Shown piece after piece: positions 1 through 6,520 of a stretch of 50,454 nt of DNA. The stretch lies in contig JBBQLO010000002.1 of the NCBI GenBank assembly GCA_038327915.1, forward strand, positions 1-50,454. The letters run 5' to 3'. Positions within the stretch are counted from its first letter, which is position 1. Every line of letters starts with the position of its first letter. Position numbers and translations under genes: made by a program. The DNA comes from CAIXDB01 sp038327915 (GTDB lineage Bacteria; Patescibacteriota; Minisyncoccia; Phycocordibacterales; DATDWN01). Under the pieces are notes generated by a model. It was not told where the DNA came from. It saw only the letters and a list, made by a program, of their open reading frames with translations, and ran no database searches.

Positions 1-71
1 ATCTCGGAACCTGCCCAATACATTTTTTCAATACAAAATCGTTCTTCGAAATTTAAATGATGATATTTCAT
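1..71 (-). CDS. IS30-type transposase, N-terminal fragment at window edge
   Basis: Only the first 23 codons are inside the window; the gene runs off the left end. Reading leftwards from the ATG at 71 gives a start with YHHLNFEERFCIEKMYWAG. This resembles the opening helix-turn-helix (HTH_38) of IS30-family transposases, which typically begin with a Y..L..EER..IE......G pattern. The family cuts and joins DNA at the ends of its insertion sequence. The terminal inverted repeat could not be placed within 72-178. Family assignment rests on a short stretch and is tentative. Confidence 0.5.
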   Translation of the reverse strand, partial: MKYHHLNFEERFCIEKMYWAGSE

Positions 72-178
72 ATGACAAATTAAAATTAATTTTGCTAATA
101 CTTTAATTCTAACTGTCCTACTTCAAAGGTGTCGAGAGGTAACCGAAATTCTCTAGTGGACTTCGTATGTGTACATTC

Positions 179-388
179 CTATGAGCGCATTGATTTGCTG
201 TATTTACCACGTACTCTTCTCAAAGAAGATGGAACGTGGACACACTGTCCTTTCGTAAACATGTATTTTATTTGACTCGTCGCTTCGGTTTCGTACCGAT
301 GCAACTCTTTTATAATACCCAGAAGACTTCTGCACTTATCTGATAACCTTTTCACTTCCCGTTCGAGAAAATATTGAACTTTGTACAT
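179..388 (-). CDS. small basic hypothetical protein downstream of dinB
   Basis: A 69-residue frame from an ATG at 388 (a TTG at 406 is the only upstream alternative). It lies 104 bases after dinB on the same strand, so it could be the last gene of the lexA-dinB transcript. The first half is rich in charged residues and likely helical (LEREVKRLSDK); the end is basic. No family was recognised. There is a faint resemblance in length and N-terminal helix to the 75-residue protein at 10300-10527 beside the second lexA. No Shine-Dalgarno sequence was seen. It may not be a real gene. Confidence 0.35.
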   Translation of the reverse strand: MYKVQYFLEREVKRLSDKCRSLLGIIKELHRYETEATSQIKYMFTKGQCVHVPSSLRRVRGKYSKSMRS

Positions 389-492
389 TGGAAAAATTTG
401 ATGCAAAAGTATTTTTTAATTTCTATCAAAAAATTAATCTAACATCTTTACCCTTTACTTTTGTTTATAGGACAGAAAATATTAAAGATTAC

Positions 493-1800
493 CTATAGTG
501 CTTCTCCCAACATTGGTATTCCAAGATGTTTTCTTTTTGTTTCCCCCTTGAATAAATTCTGAACCCTTTCTATATTATCACTTCGCCCCCCTGCGTGTGT
601 TTTGGTGGTGATTGCCATGAAACTAGAACCGAGAAAGACAGTATGTTTGCCAAACTTTTTTGACAGTTTATCCACAAAATCATAGATAACTCTCGTGTTC
701 TCAATTGAGACTGATTCTTCAAAAAGGTCCTGCTGAACTACTGTATTTTCTCTTAATTTTCCAAGTACAATGCCTGTAGCTCTGTAGAGCGTATTCGTTT
801 TGTAGACTACATCAAAAACATCTGCTATTGCGCGAACTATCTCTCCTGGCACAGATACTCCTTGCGATAATTTTATTTCAAGTCCACTATAATTAAAACC
901 TTGAGTTTTAAGAAAAAAATATATTTCTGGTGTGACAAGATTATGTCTTCGAGCTTTGATACACGCACTCTCAATATTTTTTGATAACTGAGAAAAGATA
1001 AAGGCTCGGTCTGTAGATGGCGGAGTAAATGTTTTAGTCTTACTAATAGATTGATAGTCATGCTTAATCTCCAAATTTAATTCAAATACCACTTGCCCTC
1101 TAAGTTCTTTCCATGTTTCAACATACGGTTTTGAGAGATATTTAGTAACCCATACCTGTTCTTTACACACAAAGTCATGTGCAGTCTTTACTCCATATTT
1201 TTGAAGCAGTGCAGAGGTTTGAGGACCAATACCCCAAATTTTTCCAATTGACACCTCCGCAAGATACTGATTGGCTAATTTTAATGGTATGAACGTCAAT
1301 CCATTTGGTTTTTTCCATTTTGAGGCTAATTTTGCCAACACTTTTGTCGGAGCTAGACCAATAGAGAAAGTCATTCCTAATTCTGTATCCAAATCATGTT
1401 TAATCTTCTCTGCAATTTTTTCATATGACATACGAAGTGTACGACGAAGTCCTGTGAGGTCAGCAAAGCATTCATCAATACTGTACTCGTCTACATCAGG
1501 TGTATATCGTCTCACAATGGCATACATTCGCTGGGAATAAAGACTGTATGTTTCATAATCTGAAGAGAGAATGATTGCATCAGGACAGACTTTCTTGATT
1601 TCAGATAATCTCATGCCTCGAGTCACACCTTGGGCTTTAGCTTCATATGTCATAGCAGACGCAATACCCCTTTCTTTACCTGTTACCACAGGCTTACCTC
1701 GTAGTGCTGGATTCTTAGCTACCTCGCATGAGGCAAAGAAGGAGTCACCGTCAATGTGAAGTATTGCTCGTGGATATGAACGAAGAGAGAAAGAGTGCAT
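493..1800 (-). CDS. dinB: Y-family translesion DNA polymerase (DinB/UmuC type)
   Basis: Copies damaged DNA past lesions at the replication fork. The 435-residue protein has the Y-family core: HIDGDSFFAS near residue 15 supplies the first metal-binding Asp, and YSIDECFAD around 106-114 supplies the catalytic Asp-Glu pair. A little-finger domain fills roughly residues 240-345. QQDLF near residue 355 fits a beta-clamp binding motif. The gene starts 11 bases after the stop of the lexA-like gene, so the two should be co-transcribed from the SOS promoter near 2400. The arrangement recalls umuDC, but the partner here keeps a DNA-binding domain. DinB and UmuC cannot be separated firmly from sequence alone. 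Confidence 0.93.
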   Translation of the reverse strand: MHSFSLRSYPRAILHIDGDSFFASCEVAKNPALRGKPVVTGKERGIASAMTYEAKAQGVTRGMRLSEIKKVCPDAIILSSDYETYSLYSQRMYAIVRRYTPDVDEYSIDECFADLTGLRRTLRMSYEKIAEKIKHDLDTELGMTFSIGLAPTKVLAKLASKWKKPNGLTFIPLKLANQYLAEVSIGKIWGIGPQTSALLQKYGVKTAHDFVCKEQVWVTKYLSKPYVETWKELRGQVVFELNLEIKHDYQSISKTKTFTPPSTDRAFIFSQLSKNIESACIKARRHNLVTPEIYFFLKTQGFNYSGLEIKLSQGVSVPGEIVRAIADVFDVVYKTNTLYRATGIVLGKLRENTVVQQDLFEESVSIENTRVIYDFVDKLSKKFGKHTVFLGSSFMAITTKTHAGGRSDNIERVQNLFKGETKRKHLGIPMLGEAL

Positions 1801-1811
1801 ATTTCTTGAGA

Positions 1812-2372
1812 CTAATATTTACGAACTACCGCTTTAACTACTGCTGCTATTTTTAATTCCTGTGTCGGGTAAATCCGTCCATAATTTTTATTGGCTGGTT
1901 CGAGGAATACTTTTCCTTTTTCTTTTCTAAAATATTTAATAGTCCACTGTCCATCAATTTCAGCAATAACAATACTCCCGTCTTTATATTTATCCGTCCG
2001 CTCAACAATAACCATATCGCCGTCGTGAATACCTGCGTCGATCATCGAATCCCCTTTTACTCGTAAAATATACGTTGCTTCCTTATTTTCAATCAAATAC
2101 TCGTCCATACTCATGGTGTCTGACAACTCTTCTTCTGCTGGAGAAGGAAACCCTGCTTCAACTAAGCCGAGTACTCTCGCGTGACCCAACTGCCGAGGAA
2201 TGAGTCGACCTTTTTTGTCTTTCGAAACAACACCTTCTTCGATCATTTTATCCAATGCATATGACACGGCACTTTTGGTTTTGTATCCAGAAAGTTTTGC
2301 AAGCTCGCTAAAAGATGGCATTCGGTGGTGAGAGTTGTGAAAAGAGATGATAGTTTGTTTGAGTGTTTCCAT
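1812..2372 (-). CDS. lexA: LexA-like SOS repressor (copy 1)
   Basis: A 186-residue S24-family self-cleaving repressor. An N-terminal winged helix-turn-helix (about residues 1-55, MPSFSELAKLSGYKTKSAVS region) is followed by the Ala73-Gly74 cleavage site in VEAGFPSP. The peptidase domain has Ser109 in GDSMIDAG and Lys146 in WTIKYF as the catalytic pair. The ATG at 2372 is preferred over the GTG at 2378 because a predicted promoter places transcription start exactly on this ATG. It heads an operon with dinB and carries a LexA-box-like palindrome in its own promoter, so autorepression is expected. It is roughly half identical to the second copy at 9691-10257. Keeping an HTH makes it LexA rather than UmuD. 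Confidence 0.93.
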   Translation of the reverse strand: METLKQTIISFHNSHHRMPSFSELAKLSGYKTKSAVSYALDKMIEEGVVSKDKKGRLIPRQLGHARVLGLVEAGFPSPAEEELSDTMSMDEYLIENKEATYILRVKGDSMIDAGIHDGDMVIVERTDKYKDGSIVIAEIDGQWTIKYFRKEKGKVFLEPANKNYGRIYPTQELKIAAVVKAVVRKY

Positions 2373-2408
2373 GACCACAGTATATTAGAACGAGCGTTCT
2401 AAAGTCAA
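2373..2408 (-). promoter_or_regulatory. lexA-dinB promoter with SOS operator between -35 and -10
   Basis: On the minus strand, TTGACT (2403-2408) and TATACT (2379-2384) are 18 bases apart. That spacer is exactly the palindrome TTAGAACGAGCGTTCTAA (2385-2402). Six bases separate the -10 from the ATG at 2372, so the mRNA is predicted to be leaderless. The core GAACNNNNGTTC is the Gram-positive type of LexA box. Confidence 0.85.
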
Positions 2409-2526
2409 GAGGGGGTGAGAGGTGGGTTAATCAAATGTGGGTAGTTTGTCGCTATGGTGAACAACAAACAAAGTTGGTATTTATTGATATATAATGTATC
2501 CTACTGCATCAGGAGTTCATACAAAT

Positions 2527-2853
2527 ATGTCAAAATATTCTCGGTCGGGTGGAAAGTTTAAAGGCAACCACACGACCTTAATTCCCGCCGCAACCATTGT
2601 CTGAGATATTGCAAATACTTGTCCACGTGTTACCAATATTTCCCCTGGATTTATAAAAGCTGGTCTTTGTTCCATTAGTGGACGACGAAGAGTAAAAATC
2701 ACAGGGAAAGATGGTGCAATTATCCTCTCAATTAGAGACAATGTATCTCACCAAGAAGTATTCGTGTATATCACCGAAATGCATAAATCAAAACTTGCAA
2801 TTGCTCGTGGGTCACGAAATGCTAATCTTAACGTTGCGTTCAGTAAAGGATAA
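2527..2853 (+). pseudogene. DUF2103-like small protein gene with in-frame TGA
   Basis: A forward frame starts at ATG 2527 behind AGGAG (2511-2515) and runs to TAA at 2851, broken only by TGA at 2602-2604 (codon 26). Before the stop it reads GGKFKGNHTTLIPAATIV. After it, the frame continues with VTNISPGFIKAG, RRRVKITGKDGA and SHQEVFVYIT. This pattern resembles DUF2103 proteins (HSTxIPG, TPGVI, a basic strand, QEVFV), a family of unknown function. A strong terminator follows directly. TGA is a stop elsewhere in this window, so the gene is most simply a nonsense pseudogene or a sequencing error. Recoding is possible but unsupported. Confidence 0.6.
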
Positions 2854-2859
2854 CAATAT

Positions 2860-2904
2860 CGCTCGCTAGAAGCCATTGCTTCTAGCGAGCGGTTTCTGTT
2901 TTAA
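2860..2904 (+). terminator. Rho-independent terminator
   Basis: A perfect 14-bp stem (CGCTCGCTAGAAGC, loop CATT, matching right arm ending at 2891) is followed by GTTTCTGTTTT. It lies 7 bases after the stop of the broken gene at 2527-2853. Confidence 0.85.
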
Positions 2905-2929
2905 AAAAATTAACAAACTCATTTCAAAC

Positions 2930-2966
2930 TTAACAAAAGGCGGTCGCGAGAAACTCGCGACCGCCT
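2930..2966 (-). terminator. Rho-independent terminator of the SANT-like gene
   Basis: The GC-rich hairpin AGGCGGTCGCGAG / AAA / CTCGCGACCGCCT (2938-2966) is followed on the minus strand by TTTTGTTA. It lies 109 bases below the end of the minus-strand gene at 3075. Confidence 0.75.
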
Positions 2967-3074
2967 GTACCACAGTCTATCTCGTTTGCAGGAAGATTCT
3001 CAGATCATCTTGATGAACTACAAGATTCTTATGCTTCCGAGTAAGCTCCGGATTGTATTCTTCCCAATTCCTGT

Positions 3075-3524
3075 TTACTTCTTATTAAATTTTTGACGTT
3101 GAATTTGTTGACTAATAGAATTTTGGGACCGCCCTGGAAAGTGTCCGTTTGAAACTGCTTTTTTCGCAGTGTACCCTACACAGACTAGGTAATTGAGAAA
3201 TTTTATTTCTTTCATCGTCCATAGTTTTTGTAGATGCAGTTTCGGTTTCCATATACCACACTTAATCGCTTTCTGTCTTATGGCCGAAGGTGAGCGACCT
3301 GGTATTGTAATATTTTTTGGTGTGTTACCTTTTTTGATCATTTGTTTTAACAAAAAAAGTTCTTTTCGTTTCCAAACAACAAAACAAAAACTCATTTTGT
3401 ACGTTTGATACCTAATAGCGTAAAAAGTTCTACCTTCAATGTGCACTTGACCAATGGATTTTCCTTTCTTTATCTGGATGCGAAGTCTTTTTTTTTCAAT
3501 TTCTGTCCAGCGTATTTTTGACAT
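3075..3524 (-). CDS. three-repeat Myb/SANT-like putative DNA-binding protein
   Basis: A 149-residue basic protein built from three tandem units of about 45 residues, each with the same skeleton: a Trp, an acidic helix, Leu residues, a Gly, then a GRS..AI..KA-like helix. The units begin at RWTEIEKKRL (near 5), VVWKRKELFLL (near 49) and LWTMKEIKFLNYL (near 101). Their ends are EGRTFYAIRYQ, PGRSPSAIRQKA and PGRSQNSISQQ. This is the pattern of Myb/SANT or HTH repeats that bind DNA. The start at ATG 3524 has GGAG six bases upstream; a longer frame to 3611 lacks such a signal. The target is unknown. Confidence 0.65.
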   Translation of the reverse strand: MSKIRWTEIEKKRLRIQIKKGKSIGQVHIEGRTFYAIRYQTYKMSFCFVVWKRKELFLLKQMIKKGNTPKNITIPGRSPSAIRQKAIKCGIWKPKLHLQKLWTMKEIKFLNYLVCVGYTAKKAVSNGHFPGRSQNSISQQIQRQKFNKK

Positions 3525-3722
3525 TATTTCTCCATTTCTAAGCTTGAATGTACAATAACGAAAATTTAATTGCAAGACGTTCTTGGTAGAAAAAAGGACT
3601 TTTTCTGGCACAAAAAATCATGCAATTATTTTTCGCAAGAGAGTTTTTTTAAATTTCATTTATTAAAATTATAGAACGCAAACGCTTGATTATTTGCATT
3701 CCTACTTAAAATCTGTGTTCTT

Positions 3723-4138
3723 GTGGCCAGACGCGATATACTTCAATATCGTAAAAAGGATAAAAACTTGAGCAAAATACGAATAACTGAAATTACCGAT
3801 GATTCTATTACCATTGCTATCACAATCAGTGGTTTGTGTGGACATTACTTTGCTTCTAATACATATGCCGTACAAGCAGAAAAGTTAATGTCGTACGGCC
3901 TTATCTGCTTGCGCTCACAGCGTAATTATCGTGGAGAATTCTGGGAACAGTGGTATCTTAGTCGATTATGGGCAGCGCAAGGAGATCTCAAGGACGCCGT
4001 GGCTTCGAGAGAAGATGTTGATCCATATTCCTTTCAAGAATCCCAACTTGACAGGGCACTTTTTTTTTAAAACAGTCTGTCAGTTTTGGTTCACTCGATG
4101 TGACTGTACAACGATTAGCGATGGTAGTGGATAACTGA
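3723..4138 (+). pseudogene. conserved hypothetical gene with -1 frameshift at a T9 run
   Basis: From GTG 3723 the frame encodes 115 residues (ITEITDDSITIAITISG, GHYFASNTYAVQAEKLMSYG, FWEQWYLSRLWAAQGDLKDA) and hits TAA at 4068, inside a run of nine T (4060-4068) followed by AAAA. A shift of -1 at the run continues the reading as LKQSVSFGSLDVTVQRLAMVVDN to TGA at 4136, just before a terminator. The continuation looks like genuine coding sequence. Explanations are a homopolymer sequencing or assembly error, a natural null allele, or slippage on the T run. Function unknown. Confidence 0.55.
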
Positions 4139-4143
4139 CTCAA

Positions 4144-4181
4144 TGGCCCTCTCACATTATTGCGGGAGGGCCATTTCTTTT
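4144..4181 (+). terminator. Rho-independent terminator
   Basis: The stem TGGCCCTC (4144-4151) / GAGGGCCA (4166-4173) is followed by TTTCTTTT. It ends the forward gene at 3723-4138, and its spacing from 4138 supports the frameshifted end over the earlier stop. Confidence 0.8.
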
Positions 4182-4238
4182 GCCAATTTTCTTTCTAAAA
4201 CCGTCCGGTCATAAATGAGTTAGTTGATTAGATGTATT

Positions 4239-4280
4239 TATACAAACAAAGCTCTGATTTCTCAGAGCTTTGTTTGTATA
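4239..4280 (-). terminator. long hairpin terminator after the fasciclin gene
   Basis: A 19-bp perfect stem (4239-4257 with 4262-4280, loop TTTC) contains GCTCTGA/TCAGAGC flanked by A/T-rich arms. It lies 15 bases below the end of the fasciclin gene and can work in both directions. Confidence 0.7.
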
Positions 4281-4295
4281 ATGTAGTTTATAAAA

Positions 4296-4697
4296 CTACA
4301 TTGGCATAAGAACAGTGTCGATAACATGTATTACACCATTTGAGCATTCAATATCTGCAGTTATAACTTTAGCGTCGTTGATCATTACTCCATTTGAAGA
4401 ATCAATTTTAACATCAGTACCTTGTAATGTCATCGCTGAGTGCATTCCCACAACATCTGCTGCCATAACCTTTCCAGCAACTACGTGGTAAGTAAGTATT
4501 GCTGTCAGTTTTTCTTTGTCAGCAAGTACCGCTTCTAAAGTTTCAGCAGGAATTTTTGCAAAAGCTTCGTCTGTTGGAGCGAATACCGTAAAAGGTCCAG
4601 CTCCTGAGAGAGTTTCAATAAGTCCTGCTGCTGTTAAAGCTGCTGCTAAAGTTTTAAAATTTCCTGCATCAACTGCTGTTTCAATTATGTTTTTCAT
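4296..4697 (-). CDS. fasciclin (FAS1) domain protein
   Basis: A 133-residue protein that is a single FAS1 domain. The first conserved box is GPFTVFAPTDEAFAKIP (about residues 35-51). The second, near residues 68-75, is TYHVVAGK. The C-terminal strand contains NGVIHVIDTVLMP. FAS1 domains mediate adhesion or surface binding. No signal peptide or membrane anchor is visible, which is unusual for an adhesive role and leaves its location open. It is a single-gene unit: a hairpin terminator follows, and an AT-rich 170-base gap with no other feature lies upstream. Confidence 0.9.
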   Translation of the reverse strand: MKNIIETAVDAGNFKTLAAALTAAGLIETLSGAGPFTVFAPTDEAFAKIPAETLEAVLADKEKLTAILTYHVVAGKVMAADVVGMHSAMTLQGTDVKIDSSNGVMINDAKVITADIECSNGVIHVIDTVLMPM

Positions 4698-4868
4698 ATA
4701 TTTAATTTTTTATTTAATAAAATTCTAGTAATTTAAGGGAACACTTTTGACTATATCATAAATTTTTAAAAGGAACACTCTTTTTGTTGCAAAAGGACAA
4801 GACGTATTAATAATAAATTCATAAAGTTAACAAATTTGTAAAAAACAATACAATCTAACAGCTAAATA

Positions 4869-6284
4869 TCATAAACTTTGCAAAAATCCTTCTGCTACTT
4901 TTTTAAAATTCAATTTCTTTTCCTCATTCATTTTTTTATATTGGACGTCGATAAAACCAAGTCTTCCTTCTTTGGATAATTTGTCATAATGATTTCCTAC
5001 AAAATTCCAAAACAAAGCATCCCAAATTTTGTCCCAAGATTTTATATCATCCTTCTTTCCTTTTTTAAAATCTGACATTTTTAAAACATATGCTGATCCA
5101 GAAATATATGGTTTACTCGTTATCATGCCACCATCTGCATAGAGTGCCATACTATAAACATTTGGTACCATGACCCAGTCATAAGAATCTATATACATCT
5201 CCATAAACCATCTATAAACTTGATCAGGCTGAAAACCGCAAAGATTCATAAAATTTCCTATTATCATAAGCCTTGGAATATGGTGCGAGTAGGCTGAGCT
5301 AATTAATTTAATAACTGTGTTGTCAATAGGCAAAATTCCTGTGTCTCCAGTCCAAAATGTATATGGTATTTGCTTTTGGGCATTAAAATAATTTTGAGTG
5401 CGAATTTCTTTCCCAAGTTTAACATACACGAGTCTCATGTACTCTCGCCAGCCTATTATTTGCCTTAGAAATCCCTCAAGTGAATTTAGTGGCACATCAT
5501 GATTTTCTGCAAATTTCAGAGTTTCTTCTACCACATATTTTGGTGTCAGTAAGCCTATATTCAAATATGGAGTAAGCACAGAGTGGAATAAAATATTTTC
5601 TTTTTCCAGTACCGCATCTTCGTATGGCCCAAAGCTAATCAGTTTATTTTTTAAAAAGAATTGGACGCATTTTTTTGCATCCTTAAAATTTGTAGCATAC
5701 TGAAAATTATCACTGAAAATAATTTCTTTAGGAATTTCAATATTTTTTGGAATTTTTTTCCTATTATCTTCATCAAAACTCCATTTTCCACCAACAGGTT
5801 TACCACTTTCATCTATTAAAATATTTAGTTTTTTACGTTGCCACTCATAAAAATTTCTCATAAAAAATATTTTTTTATGAGTTTTTTGTACTTTAATATA
5901 CATTTCTATTTCACCATTTGTAGTTAAAAACATCGGTGTTTCTAATGTTTCGATTAAAATTTTATTTTCACTACAAATTTTATTAATTTTTTTCTCTAAA
6001 TAATCATCAACTAAGTCAAATACAAAAAAAATATTGATTTTATTTTTATTTAAAATTTCTTCTAGGCTTTCTACGATTTTGACTTTATAGTTTTGCTCTT
6101 CTAAATAGGTCTTATAGAACGCAAGAGTTTTTGTATGTAGGGCAATTTTTAATTTGTGAAAGTTATATTTTTTAAAATACAGTTCGTCTTTTACTAAAAA
6201 TACAGAGTCTGTGTGTTTGTTTATTTTTTTCAACAACTCATTGTCCTCAAAAAGTTGATGTGGATATACTAGGACTACTTTCAT
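4869..6284 (-). CDS. cryptochrome/photolyase-related protein (DPRP family)
   Basis: A 471-residue member of the deoxyribodipyrimidine photolyase-related family (COG3046), expected to bind FAD and repair UV photoproducts or sense light. Family marks are VYPHQLFEDN at the N-terminus, GGKWSFDEDNRKK near 165-177, FLRQIIGWREYMR, and YDWVMVPNVYSMALYADGG near 365-390. The canonical members hold a 4Fe-4S cluster through a Y-C-x-G-C motif after KMS; here that region reads KMSDFKKGKKDD, so these ligands are absent and no cluster is expected. The DUF2256 gene starts just upstream on the same strand (11-base gap), a partnership often seen for this family. Confidence 0.9.
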   Translation of the reverse strand: MKVVLVYPHQLFEDNELLKKINKHTDSVFLVKDELYFKKYNFHKLKIALHTKTLAFYKTYLEEQNYKVKIVESLEEILNKNKINIFFVFDLVDDYLEKKINKICSENKILIETLETPMFLTTNGEIEMYIKVQKTHKKIFFMRNFYEWQRKKLNILIDESGKPVGGKWSFDEDNRKKIPKNIEIPKEIIFSDNFQYATNFKDAKKCVQFFLKNKLISFGPYEDAVLEKENILFHSVLTPYLNIGLLTPKYVVEETLKFAENHDVPLNSLEGFLRQIIGWREYMRLVYVKLGKEIRTQNYFNAQKQIPYTFWTGDTGILPIDNTVIKLISSAYSHHIPRLMIIGNFMNLCGFQPDQVYRWFMEMYIDSYDWVMVPNVYSMALYADGGMITSKPYISGSAYVLKMSDFKKGKKDDIKSWDKIWDALFWNFVGNHYDKLSKEGRLGFIDVQYKKMNEEKKLNFKKVAEGFLQSL

Positions 6285-6295
6285 TTTTTTAAAAG

Positions 6296-6484
6296 TTAAC
6301 TAATTATTTTGAAATTTTGCTGTTTTTCTTGCGCTGACGTTCTTGATCTAATTTTACCACAGTGTTTACTACAGTATTTAATATTTTCCCATAGATTTCG
6401 GCTATTCCATTTTTTTCTGTTATGAAACTGTCTTTTGCATGTCACACAAATTTTAGTTTGTTGTTTTAAATTTACTTTTTTCAA
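6296..6484 (-). CDS. DUF2256 small zinc-ribbon-like protein
   Basis: A 62-residue protein with CVTCKRQF near residue 13 and YCSKHCGKI near residue 38, giving a C-x2-C ... C-x3-C set suited to one zinc ion, with RKKW between. This is the DUF2256 pattern, a family commonly found next to photolyase or cryptochrome genes and of unknown function. The start is a TTG at 6484, supported by an extended -10 (TGCTATACT) seven bases upstream. It forms an operon with the DPRP gene and is divergent from the photolyase gene. Confidence 0.85.
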   Translation of the reverse strand: MKKVNLKQQTKICVTCKRQFHNRKKWNSRNLWENIKYCSKHCGKIRSRTSAQEKQQNFKIIS

Positions 6485-6520
6485 TGGGCTTAGTATAGCA
6501 AAATATGCTAAAATGCAGAA
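6485..6520. promoter_or_regulatory. divergent overlapping promoters for DUF2256/DPRP and phr
   Basis: Only 36 bases separate the two start codons. Forward: extended -10 TGCTAAAAT (TAAAAT 6509-6514), then six bases, then ATG 6521. Reverse: extended -10 TGCTATACT (TATACT 6492-6497), then seven bases, then TTG 6484. The two -10 elements sit within the half-sites TAGCA/TGCTA of an inverted repeat. Both mRNAs are predicted to be leaderless. Confidence 0.65.

Noticed and set aside
2517..2741. 74-codon minus-strand frame
   Set aside because: It is antisense to the DUF2103-like gene, whose frame has a ribosome site, family motifs and a terminator.
2527..2853. UGA reassigned to glycine as in some CPR lineages
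   Set aside because: phr, uppP and the 31475 gene end naturally in TGA, and no other gene here needs TGA as sense.
2970..3074. 34-codon coding-like stretch on the minus strand after the SANT-like gene
   Set aside because: It reads NWEEYNPELTRKHKN but has no start codon and no recognised family; too little to call.
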